NCBI GenBank assembly: GCA_018806915.1
Contig: JAGKQI010000085.1
Span: 434,001-498,000, forward strand
DNA from: Phytophthora colocasiae
Taxonomy: Eukaryota; Oomycota; Peronosporomycetes; Peronosporales; Peronosporaceae
Length of the DNA stretch: 64,000 nucleotides
Reading direction: 5' to 3'
Shown: positions 11,184-21,078 of the stretch, one piece after another
How positions within the stretch are numbered: the stretch's first letter is position 1
How the letters are laid out: the number at the start of each line of letters is the position of its first letter
Made by a program: the position numbers and the translations under genes
The notes under the pieces: generated by a model
Told to the model about the DNA's origin: nothing
The model's input: the letters and a program-made list of their open reading frames with translations, nothing else
The model's database searches: none

Positions 11184-11741
11184 ATGAACTCGCCAACGCC
11201 CACGTCTCCGTCCGCTTCTGCGGACGCGCAAGCCTCCCCTGCTGCCTCTGCAGCAGGAACAACAACCTTAGCAGTGCTCACTAGCACTGCTGTCTCCAGC
11301 GGTTCGACAGAGAAGCTCTCTGTCACCGAATACCATGCTCTCCACAAGGAGAAGCATGAGAAGAAGAAGTCTTCTTTTGTAGCAGGGATCAAAAACCCTG
11401 CTGTCTCTCTCGTAGAACTCTTTGGAGAGGACTACGAACACATCGTCGATTACGACGATGACGATGTCGAGGAGGGAGAGCTTGAAGACAAAGCTCCCGC
11501 TCCCGTGTCTTCATCCGAAGACACGCCAGACCTACCCGTGGGGTCTCGACGACCTCGTGATGAGGCCTCGGACGCTTCAAATTCGAAGCGTCCGCGCAGT
11601 GATGACGAAGCGTCCCCCATGTCAAGGGTCGATGTTTGCCTGCCGAGAGCGACCAGCGAACAGCTCTCCATCGAATCGAGTGTGCATCAAAAGCGAGCAC
11701 TGCATCGAAACGCACAAGCAGCGGTTATTCCGCATGACTGA
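11184..11741 (+). CDS. antisense ORF of a truncated Gypsy element (aORF relic)
   Basis: This frame lies directly inside a 3' LTR and reads away from it, that is, antisense to the element's gag-pol. The first ATG (11184) matches the ATG of the Gypsy-1 antisense ORF at 43419; the open frame extends 57 bases upstream to 11127 with no Met. The protein (185 residues) begins MNSPTPTSPSASADAQASPA, is Ser/Thr/Pro/Ala-rich, has the motif KLSVTEYHALHKEKHEKKK, then an acidic stretch DYDDDDVEEGELEDK, and a basic RRPRD/KRPRSDD segment that could be a nuclear signal. It resembles no enzyme I know. The element is cut off near 11745, so the C-terminus is probably missing. Expression is unknown. Confidence 0.5.
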   Translation: MNSPTPTSPSASADAQASPAASAAGTTTLAVLTSTAVSSGSTEKLSVTEYHALHKEKHEKKKSSFVAGIKNPAVSLVELFGEDYEHIVDYDDDDVEEGELEDKAPAPVSSSEDTPDLPVGSRRPRDEASDASNSKRPRSDDEASPMSRVDVCLPRATSEQLSIESSVHQKRALHRNAQAAVIPHD

Positions 11742-11744
11742 AAT

Positions 11745-12302
11745 CCATGTTACTAAGCTGCAATAGAAATATACAGAAATATTAGTTTTAACCAAGTTAG
11801 AAGCCAATTTTAAATAGATACCTTTCCTCTAGCTCTAGATTTTTTTTAGGTATGAGCTTGGCCGAGTTCATGTTGATACGTAGAACTTATTAGGCTTAGC
11901 CCGCTCAATCTCCCTCCCCGTCCGCTTCCATCGGTAAATAGCGGAGCGGTGCTCGTCGGCATCGTCAGCTGTCGCAGTGACAGTGTTGGCCTCGTTAAGC
12001 AGAGAAAGAACTCGTAGCTTTACTTTGTTCTTTTTTTGGGGCGTTGTGTCATTTTGGTGAATGATAAGTAGGGAAGTCATTTCGGCGCGAAGCAGAAACC
12101 ATTGGCGCGCAGCGCATTTATATTTTTACGCATGCACAAAGTGTACGCCTGGTTATGCATTTAATGTTTGTGACACACTTTTTACCAGTGTAGCACTGAA
12201 TCCGTGTTATACGGTACTGACGCAACGAGATCACTCGTAGTATTCGCTTTGCTTTTTGGATAAGCAGCGGGTGATCTTACAACAGTGCCAGGACGAAACT
12301 CG
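11745..12302. other. no supportable gene
   Basis: AT-rich sequence between two Gypsy relics. A short minus-strand frame at 11868-12080 ends in a basic helix-like stretch (YRWKRTGREIERAKPNKF), but nothing identifies it. Confidence 0.4.
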
Positions 12303-12835
12303 AAATTGCTCAAGCGACTATGAAGTACTTCCATGATCGCAACAGACCGACGTATCGATTCGAACCTGGTGACCAAGTTTTGCTGGATACAAGAAATCTC
12401 GACCTCCCTCCCGCTGGTGTTTTAGGTAGACGGAAGCTTGCTCCCAGATTTATTGTTCCCTACCCTATCATTTGAGCTACGACGCCTGACACGTATCAAA
12501 TCGGTCTTCAACTCCACAATGAATTCGACATCTCCTATCCACGCCCGTGCCAGTTCGACACGAATTCTCAACGATTGAATGGCGTTCCACGTACTATTAC
12601 GCGTGACGGACACGACGGACGCCAAGTACAAGCGATTATCAACAAGCTAGTGCGCCAGAATACGCTCTATTATAAGGTACGCTGGTATGGACGTGATGTT
12701 GCTGATTCTTGGGAGCCATCCAGCAATTTGGTCCAAGCACAGGGCTTAATCGACATTTACGAGCGCTCTCGCACTACCCAGCCTAAACGTCGCTCAAACC
12801 GACTCAAACGCACTACGCCTTCCAATCAGCGCTAG
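12303..12835 (+). pseudogene. Ty3/Gypsy pol C-terminus with chromodomain (relic)
   Basis: The plus-strand translation gives an integrase C-terminal module (AQATMKYFHDRNRPTYRFEP, then GDQVLLDTRNL; GRRKLAPRFIVPYPI). One in-frame stop follows, then TYQIGLQLHNEFDISYPRP, and then a chromodomain in 12575-12835 (VQAIINKLVRQNTLYYKVRW, ADSWEPSSNL). Chromovirus integrases end this way. Orientation is opposite to the pol genes of Gypsy-1 and Gypsy-2. The upstream part of pol is absent, so it is a truncated copy. Confidence 0.75.
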
Positions 12836-13213
12836 CGACGAACGAGCAAAGGCATGACCCTCTTCGGGGAAAAGATTGTCATGGTTTCAACCACAAGATA
12901 GCTATCAACGTGCAGCAAGCTGCTTTGTTTCAGCCATCCCCTCATGGCTCGAACAGCAAGACTCCACAAGTTTCGGCTGCATCTGGATAGTACATTAGTG
13001 TGCATTCAACCAGAGTTAGGCAGCTTCACGAGTAGATAGCTATAGTTGATGTCATCTTCAATTGCATTCTCAATTTTACTTTCAACAACTCAAGTCTTGA
13101 CTACAACTCAAGCTTCAGCTACAACTTAAGTCTATATAATTGAGTCTCCACGGTACCACGTGGCAGATCTATACTGGAGGTAAGTGGTATTTTTATTACT
13201 TTAGCTTTTAATA
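12836..13213. other. no gene seen; probable LTR/3' remains of the chromovirus relic
   Basis: This stretch follows the chromodomain frame and precedes the Helitron end. It contains CTCAAGTC-type repeats (13080-13150). TGTCATGGTTTCAACC at about 12876 could be the start of a 3' LTR, but no second copy is available to confirm this. Confidence 0.3.
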
Positions 13214-13224
13214 CTAATTGAGGA

Positions 13225-13243
13225 CCCGGGCGATGAGCCCGGG
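13225..13243 (-). other. candidate Helitron 3'-terminal hairpin
   Basis: Perfect 7-bp GC stem with 5-nt loop, located about 11 nt from the proposed terminus at 13214 and 38 nt downstream of the RepHel frame. Confidence 0.55.
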
Positions 13244-13281
13244 ATGGTTTCGCAGTTCGATCATTATAAAAGAAATGTTGA

Positions 13282-16200
13282 TTAAAGATTATATTCTCTG
13301 TGTAGCTGGGCTAACGTATTTACTGAAAGAGCCTGTAACCGGGTTTCTTCTGCCAAGGCTGCTGTAGGAGGTTTCGACCATTGCGCCAATACTGGTGTGA
13401 ATGGCGCTAGAGTTGCAAAAGCAAATCGGGATACTACACGAGAGACAAGAAGGTACGTTTGTTGTGGTTTGTTCACAATACCAACAGGAGACTGCCATTC
13501 TACGACCACCATGGAATGTAAAGTCTCTCCTTGCACTTTGTATATAGTAGATCCGACGGCAGGAACAATAGGAAGTTGCTGCAGCTTCACTGAAATAGAC
13601 CGACGCTCTCCATCAGGTGATCGCGGAAGCGAAATTGTAGTTTTTGTGTATGCGGCCGTGTCAAAAAAAAAACGGGGAAAATGTTGGGTCCAACAGTGTT
13701 ATCGATTGCCAATGCATCAGGACCTCTATCAATTCGAAGAAGGGCATACAACGGCGGTTTACTCGGTACGCGTACCGTGATCCCAGTGGCGCTATCACGG
13801 ATTAGTTCAAACTGGGTGCTGCGTGGAAACTGAACGTGCTCTAACGAGCCCAATGTGCCGTTTGCAACACCTTTCGTCGGTCTGACGTTCTGCGTAACCT
13901 GAACAGGCATACCATCTACAAGATCGATAAAGGGTGCCATTCGACCGAAGCGTGTATCAGGCAAGCCCATGATATAGTTTGTATCATGGCGACTGAGACC
14001 AGCAAGACTGTCTTTAAAATTGGCTACAAGTCGAAGCGGATATTGACCGCGGATTAAGTGTTTGGCAGTTTCTTTCACGAAAGCGTTATTGATTGCTGTT
14101 CGTGATGTGTTATCTGGCGTAACAAAAACTGTTTCTGCACTCCACGTTGTTGATTCGGCTTTGCGTACTAGCCGCGAGTTGATAATATCAATGAATGTTT
14201 GTGTCCATCGCCCCAACCTAGCCCTTGCACAGCCCTCTCCCCACTCTGGATCGTCGCGAAACCTCACCGACTCATCAAGTATAATCACAGTGTCAAAGCG
14301 GCGCCATAGCAAAAATCCAGCGATATCAGCGGTAGAATATTTTGCCTTAGCTCTGGGGTCAATAAATATTGGATCGGAGCCGATCGGAGGCAGCTGAAGG
14401 AAATCTCCGACAAGCACAATATGCAACCCACCAAACGGTACATTCGAGACGTGTTTATACTTCCGAAGCAGCCGATCCAGTTTTAGCCAATCTGTCTTGG
14501 TCAGCATTGACACCTCATCGATTACAAGCATTTCGATAGCAACGAAGTCGACTGCTTTCGCCCGCTCCAAGGAAAGAATGAAACTAGCCAGGGTTCTTCC
14601 TTGGATTAGAGTCACATGAAGGTCTCTTCCACGCACAACAAAATTTGGTTACAGCGTCGATAACGCGGCTCTTTCCGGTCCCACCAGCACCACCCAAGAA
14701 GAAAAGAAGTTGATCGCGTGAAAGCTTTGTCGAAAAGTCGTCTCCCGTGTATCCCCCCTCTGTAGGGTCCGTTTGTAGCCATCTTGTTAAAAGCGCGATT
14801 CCAATTTTGCAGAACGCAGTGTGTTGAAGAGGATTAAGCGTAAACGCCCGGGAAACAGTGGCCAAACTAGGAAAGGCACCGACGTTTGACTGCACATTTT
14901 TGGCCTTGCTCCAAATCATATTTTCAGGGCACAAAGCGTCTCGCAGAAGTTCGACAACTTGTGTTGGCTGTTCCAACAATTCGCCATGCGTGCTATTGGG
15001 TACTAGCGCGCTGTCTGTTTTATCGTCCTTGACCCATTTGCGTAAAAAACCAACTGAATAGTAGAACGGTTCCGCATTGGTGGCATTTCCGGATTCAGCT
15101 AAGCGGTTCAACCGGGCAAATTCTGAAGCTGTATGATATGCAATACCCGAAAGCATGTTATTGTCACAGGTGGCTTGAATGACGTTTTCAGAGTGTTCAG
15201 AAGGCCGTTGTATCCCTGGGAATCTTGCTGGGTTAAGACCATCTGTTTGTGAAGGTTCTGAATTTGAATCTCCCTCGTTACAGAAATCATTTGCTCCACC
15301 ACTACCATCAGTCCAATTGGTGTCAAGCTCTGCACTTGCAAAGGGATCGATCACGACTGTATCGTCGGCATCTTCAGCAATCTCTATCTCTGAGTCTTCA
15401 TGCGTCCCCATCCAGTCTTTCACCGCTTGCTCCCTACCAGAATAGTAATCGTCCATATTCGCCATTATCATTTTGTCAAAAGAAGTACGTTGGTTTTCCC
15501 AGTGTCCATAAGCTTCAATCCAACTCGTCTCGGTTGGAGTATTACACCCAACTAGATCATCAAGACAACGGAACGGCTTGAACAAGACTAGCGCAATTTT
15601 AGCACGGAGAGCTTTTGATTCGTCGGGAGAATCGTCACTTAAATAAGGCATCCTAGGCCCAATAATAACAGGGACGCAAACCCGCATATGCACCCCGAGG
15701 CAGTAGGTATCACTAAGGGGATGTCCAGGAAGAAAAAGCACGGCATCGGAGGTGGTTTCAGTCATTTTACGTCTGAAGTACTTCATGCAGAAATTGTAAA
15801 GATTAACTTTGTCTTGCTTAGCCGGACGATACATGTAATCATCTAGCGCAGCAACGGTCCGGTAGCGCACACTGTGATCACAGTTTTGGTCACGCGTTGT
15901 GGTCTCGATTAAGTCGCAGGAGTAATTTTCGACGCCCAGTAGTTGCGCGAAAATGTTATACAAATGTAGTTTTTTACACCGAGCGCTCGTGTAAGCACAT
16001 GACCCACGCTCGATATACAACGCTGCTAGCGGGCCTGCGATCTCTTGTCGATTTGTTAGATTATAAGCCATTGAAGCCACTCTTTTCCGGCTTATTTGGA
16101 CGCTGTCAATAGCCCCAGATTGCGCGACCGTTTCAATTTGTTCCTTTTCCGTACGGCGACGAAAAGCTGCAAGAGCTACCGCAGCAACTGAGTCAATTTG

Positions 16201-18176
16201 ATTTTGAACCTTAGTCACGTATTTGCAACAGTAATATATACGCGCAGCCACGTCTCGTCCACCTAATAAAACTTGGATAGCGTGGTTCGATTTGAAAGTC
16301 GACATGATCACCGAGTTAAATCCGTTAATGTACTCATGCGCTGGTTTTCGACATAATTCAATACCGCGATCACCGAACTTGGTGGTAGGTACTTGGGCGC
16401 GCGGAAAAGAATAACGACAGAGGCAAGGACTCGAAGACATTCGAGACGCTTTAAAGCAGCTACCGGTATGAGCCCACCAGTGTTCATTCAACAAAACGAC
16501 CAGAGCGGATACCATGAAAGCAAACGCACTTGGAGCCAGATGACAATCTTCGTACATCGGTGGTAACATTTCAATCAAACGTATAATCTTGTCGTCGCGG
16601 AGGTCGTTGCGCTCATAAAGGGTAGGAGACTGATAAACTACCGGAGGCGCATCTTGCATCATATCACAACAGCGTCGTAAATAGTTTCGTTGGGCAACAA
16701 CACGAATTGACTCGGCAAGACTGGAACGACAACAAGCTTCGATCTCAGCGTACAAAAATAGCTGTTTTGACGAAAACTCATCATAGTGGGGCGGCCATGT
16801 TGTTGGTCTGTGCTCTTGTAGAATGCTTCTCAGAACCCTCGGAGAGTTTAGTTCTAACCCACAAACGCTACATCGCAGTAACGTAGGAGCCTGTGCAACC
16901 CCACATGCTTTTGGATCCATATGGGCTGTAGGAGGTATTGGAAGCGGTTGCAAATTCTCGTACGTAGCCCGACATCCTGGGCAGCAATAAGTTTCTACTG
17001 GTAATGGCAATGTATTGCTGACAATACTAGCAGCGTATGCTTCGATCGATTTCGTCAGTTGCATCCGAGACGTGTCACTTAGCATCATAGCTTCGAATTC
17101 TTGACTATTTCGCGGGCAATTTCGTAGCCAGATTATAAAGTGGGCGTGTAGTGTCCCCCCTCCCTGTGTTTCGACCATTCCGTAATAAGCTCGAACAGGT
17201 CCAAATAATCCAGAATAGGCTTTTGGATTTCCGGTTTTTTTGTCGACGGCGAGCACATCCTCAATGAACGCATCAATGTACTTTGAGAACAGACGTGCCG
17301 ATGCCACATCGTTTCTCATTGTTGCTTTACGTAATTCTGCTTTAGACGGAAGGAGTGACTCTAAACAATCAAAAATACTTTCGACCGTAGTTATCCCAGT
17401 GTACTGCGCCATAACAAAAGAATTTCCAACATTTGGGGTGATAGTCACAAATAAACCCGGCTGTCCATATAGGGTCTGGTATGCAAACGCCTCTCGTCGA
17501 CAACGCTGACGTTCCACATTGCTTCCCCAGAGCGATCCAGACCCCTTTTCCACGGAGCGTAAAAACTGCCCTGCAGGAGACTGGTCAACAGAGGCAGCAG
17601 TCACTCTACCCTGATGTCGTAACTCGTTTTCGTTAAGCGCTGATGAAAGCTGCTGCTCCGTTATAGTATCATACAGTATCCACGAAAGAGAGTCGGGTAA
17701 CGCTTACAGGTTAGCGAAATGTGCATAAACATTCTTTGCGTCGACAGGCGGTCGAAAGCGACAAACAAAAACGTATCGTCTTGGGCGAATTGCCGAGAGC
17801 TCAGCATATTATAGTATTTAATGCATGCATCCAACGCGACAGGAATCGTACGTTTCTCGCCGGGATGGCCACGACCAAACGGGAACAGGTGCGGAAACAT
17901 CATTGCGTAAATGCCCCCGTCGTTTTCGCGAGCGAAAGAGTTCGAATTTTTCACTAAAAACCGTCGTTCATATGTATTTACCGTAGGCAATTCCGTTACA
18001 ACAGCAGGGAGAGGACGATTGGGTTGAGCCATTGTAGCGTCAACAAACACGATATTCCGCTCAATTATCTCGCATTCATCAGCCGGGGTGCTTGAAACGA
18101 ACGAATCATTTTCTGTTCCAACCCGGGATTGGTCTTCATCGACGCGATCACCAATGTTTGATCCGTTGCTGTTCAA
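13282..18176 (-). pseudogene. Helitron RepHel protein (HUH replication initiator plus PIF1-like helicase), frameshifted
   Basis: Four consecutive minus-strand frames make one RepHel. 17661-18176: N-terminal Helitron-like region (FPHLFPFGRGHPGEKRTIPV). 14584-17604 (1006 residues): Rep domain with LFVTITPNVGNS near residue 51, the HUH-type motif GGGTLHAHFIIWL (His153, His155) and a tyrosine-bearing YYCCKYVTK, then the helicase start with Walker A GGAGGTGKS near the end. 13587-14636: Walker B and motif III (LVIDEVSMLTK; VLVGDFLQLPPIGSD). 13282-13590: final helicase motif IYKVQGETL. Single-base shifts near 17690 and 14640 break the frame between the first three parts, so this copy is probably inactive. 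Known role: nicking, strand transfer and unwinding during rolling-circle transposition. Confidence 0.9.
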
Positions 18177-18346
18177 TCAAAAATGTATAGGTGTTGAAAA
18201 TGAAATTGTCAGTACGTTAGTCATGCTCGAACAAAGCTGCCGAGTTACTTCTGCAGTGGAATGAGTTGATATGCATCGCGTGGAAATCGTGATATTTGGA
18301 TGAATATGTAAGAAGAAGACGATAATTTTTGTAAAATATCGTAAAC

Positions 18347-19222
18347 CTAAGGTTTTGTGTACAAGTACGCTTGCTGTGACTGTGCAGACCATGAAACCCG
18401 AACATAAATCGTTTTTCTTAAACTCCACATCTTGCAGAAATCTCGTTGACAAGTTTCCCGGTGTCTTCCACACAGTTTTGAAGTGAGAACAACGTTAGTC
18501 AAAGCTTTTGATGAGGTCAAGAAATCCTCGAGAGCCGTGATACTGGTAGGGTCAAAGACAAGGCTGTTTGCATACAATACGCTGCATCCTGCTGCAACAG
18601 CATACACTTCTGGACTTAGCGCTCGAATATCCGCGTTGTATATCGAGACTTTATCAAGAGCCGTATATTGCACGCGTGCATCGCCAATCAGTTTCTTTGA
18701 CAATGCAACCAAATTTTTCTGGAACTCAACGCCAATGCACCTCCCAACCTTTGTCTCCAGAGCAACTTGTGCGACAACGTTTCCTATGCCAGATCCAAAG
18801 TCTACAAAACCGTCCACCCCATGCAGAGTTGAAATTTCCGACAAAATTGCTGAGATACTATTAGGAGTAATTTCCCCACTGTGACAGTCTGGGGCGCGCA
18901 CTGGTTGCCGTGGAGCACTTGCAAAGATGGCCGAAATCGCTTCATGGATGTTAACAGCGGAATGGTGAGAAGTGGATTTCCGTTCAACGCTCGCGTTACA
19001 CGAGGCTTCTTGGTTTAGAAAACGTTTGGGAAAAGAATCCAGGCTTGTGCCGTACGTCTTCTTCATGGTCTTCAACCGGATCTGGAGTTGTTTTTGAGTC
19101 TTCCCACTCGACGCCATACCTAGCCAAACTGTTCTCCATTGAATCCTGCGGCCCGCGTCAACTTGTGTTTTTGCCAGCCGATACAACGTCAAGTCTTCCT
19201 CATCCGAAAAGTCTGCCATCAC
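18347..19222 (-). CDS. SANT/Myb-like plus DOT1-like SAM-dependent methyltransferase
   Basis: This is an intact 291-residue frame. Residues 4-60 look like a SANT/Myb-type module (LYRLAKTQVDAGRRIQWRTV). Residues 115-290 match the DOT1 fold: a SAM-binding loop FVDFGSGIGNVVAQVALE at 139-156, the acidic strand-end GVEFQKN at 164-170, and the terminal element WSLRKTIYVRVSW. DOT1 enzymes methylate lysine 79 of histone H3. Whether this protein keeps that specificity is not visible. It lies 170 bases upstream of the Helitron gene on the same strand, so it may be a captured or co-mobilised gene or an unrelated neighbour. The start at 19222 (MMADFSDEEDL) is the natural one. The main alternative is a generic class I methyltransferase. 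Confidence 0.72.
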   Translation of the reverse strand: MMADFSDEEDLTLYRLAKTQVDAGRRIQWRTVWLGMASSGKTQKQLQIRLKTMKKTYGTSLDSFPKRFLNQEASCNASVERKSTSHHSAVNIHEAISAIFASAPRQPVRAPDCHSGEITPNSISAILSEISTLHGVDGFVDFGSGIGNVVAQVALETKVGRCIGVEFQKNLVALSKKLIGDARVQYTALDKVSIYNADIRALSPEVYAVAAGCSVLYANSLVFDPTSITALEDFLTSSKALTNVVLTSKLCGRHRETCQRDFCKMWSLRKTIYVRVSWSAQSQQAYLYTKP

Positions 19223-20834
19223 TTGCTCAAGTCAAAATTGATAATGGCAATACAAATCATGGTATATTCGATCCTTTCCTTCATCTGCACTTTTCTGTAT
19301 TTCGATAGATCCATATTCAAATTTGAATCGCTTTGATTTTGGTTACTAGTTGCCCATTTTGAGTACTCAAAGAATGTGCTTTCCCGCGCGACGTTTGAAG
19401 TTGCCACGGTATCTTCGCAGGCAAGGTTTCTCCCATGTCTTCGCTTTTGACCAATCACCATTTATCTCCGAAGAATGCGTCGCAATGATTGGCTGCATAA
19501 CTTCAAGATCAAATGCGATTGGTGGAACGTAATTGAAGGTAGACCAAGTAAGCCCTGTGCAAATCAAGTCCCAAGCAACTTCCATTTCCGAATTTGCCTT
19601 GAAAGCAACACATCGAGTTCCACACATGAGCGCCAGCTACCGCTACCAGTATTGACAAGGGTCCCGCCACTACTACTGAACCTGATGCTGTGATGCTGCG
19701 CTGTTTTTTTCCGTGCTGGCAGCTTCCGCCATGTCTTTGAGTCGCTGATTCCGGTAATACCGGTACAAAGCCTCCACCATCACGTGCTTCTTCGCAGTCT
19801 TGAGACCGCGTAGCTGGAGATGTGAACGCTTTTTCCGGAGCTGCTTAGATGTCCAAGTCTCGTACCGCTGTCGCGTGGGTGTTGTGCCTCACCGGAAGGC
19901 TCGTACTCCATAGGGTCTTCGCGTGGCACGCCGTACGTCTGCAGCAGAGGGCAGAGTGCATACTGGGTCCAGTAACGCTGCTGGGACTTCGAAGAACTGT
20001 GGACTGCGCGCCGGTAAGACCAACGCTCGCGGCACCCTGCTGTGCGCAGACTTGACCCTGCCGGACCGACGCTGTTGGATCCAGCACGGACGCTGTGGCT
20101 GTCGTACAATGGTCCGTCGTACTGCTGTGGCAGGTGACACTTAAGCCCGCGGGTGGCCAAGCTACCAGCGTTTGCTGGGCTTTGTGTCAGGACTCGCCTG
20201 TCATAGCCGTTGAGGCTGCTTGCCGGATACTCTTGATCTAGCTGTCACTAGAGGAACTTCCCGAGATGCAGAGGTGGAAACGTTGTTTGGAACAACTTAT
20301 TGGCGCGACACAGTTTGCAGTGACCTCTGATTGACATACGTTTGGCCTGAATTTACACTGAACATCGCTTACATCACTAGTATCTGCAAGAAACGTTTTA
20401 TCATGAGCTGAAATAGGCATTGTATGTACTCGAAAACTACAGTCAATATTTCAAACTAATACTACGTAGTATTCACAATTGTTTATTGCAATTCTACGCG
20501 ATCAGGAACTTAACGATCAATTCGAGATACATGACATCATTATTCCAGTATGAGCTCGCCATAGACGATACTAACATCGTTTCCATTGCTCTTCACCTCG
20601 CTTCCAGAGCTCCGAGGTCATGTGCCGCCAGGACTTTTACTAGACTAGCGACGAGGCAACAAGGATACTCCGCTCGAAAGATGTCGGGTGTCACCACAGG
20701 AACTGTAGGCTCCACAATTGTATTGAGACTGTACCAGGAACACATCCATGATCACATCGACTAACTGTACTTGAACCTACTTCACGGTATCAGGACATAC
20801 AAAGATCATCACATTTGGTCCAATGTGATCTGCA
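19223..20834. other. no supportable gene
   Basis: Short frames only. 19780-20160 is GC-rich and open in several frames on both strands, which argues for composition rather than coding. A perfect 16-base palindrome AATACTACGTAGTATT lies at 20458-20473. Confidence 0.45.
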
Positions 20835-21005
20835 TACATTTATCTATACAATTGGTCCATTGAAGCCTTCCGTATCTACTACTTGAATGAACTACATACA
20901 TTTCTCTATACAATTGGTCCATTGAAGCCTTCCATATCTACTACTTAAATGATCTACATACATTTCTCTATACAATTGGTCCATTGAAGCCTTCCATATC
21001 TTTCT
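20835..21005. repeat. 62-bp tandem repeat, about 2.8 copies
   Basis: TACATTT begins at 20835, 20897 and 20959, exactly 62 bases apart. Each is followed by CTATACAATTGGTCCATTGA and AGCCTTCC(A/G)TATCT. Copies 2 and 3 are nearly identical. The third copy stops at the run-in to the PB-2 gene. Confidence 0.9.
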
Positions 21006-21078
21006 GACTGAATATCAATCGATTTCGTGGATTCACTATCAAATTCACCCCCATTTGAGAAGAGTCTCTTAGGAGCAA

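Larger units (their letters stand above)
13214..18176 (-). mobile_element. Helitron rolling-circle transposon (5' end not located)
   Basis: The minus-strand RepHel gene fills 13282-18176. Just beyond its 3' end a GC-rich hairpin (13225-13243: CCCGGGC, loop GATGA, GCCCGGG) is followed on the minus strand, seven bases later, by TTAG and then T. That resembles the Helitron 3' signature (hairpin, short spacer, CTRR, inserted between A and T), except that the last four bases are TTAG rather than CTRR. I could not place the 5' TC end; it lies upstream of 18176 on the minus strand and may or may not include the neighbouring DOT1-like ORF. Confidence 0.7.

Noticed and set aside
19780..20160. Several overlapping ORFs on both strands
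   Set aside because: Open in many frames because of composition; no domain, no consistent start or splice signals.
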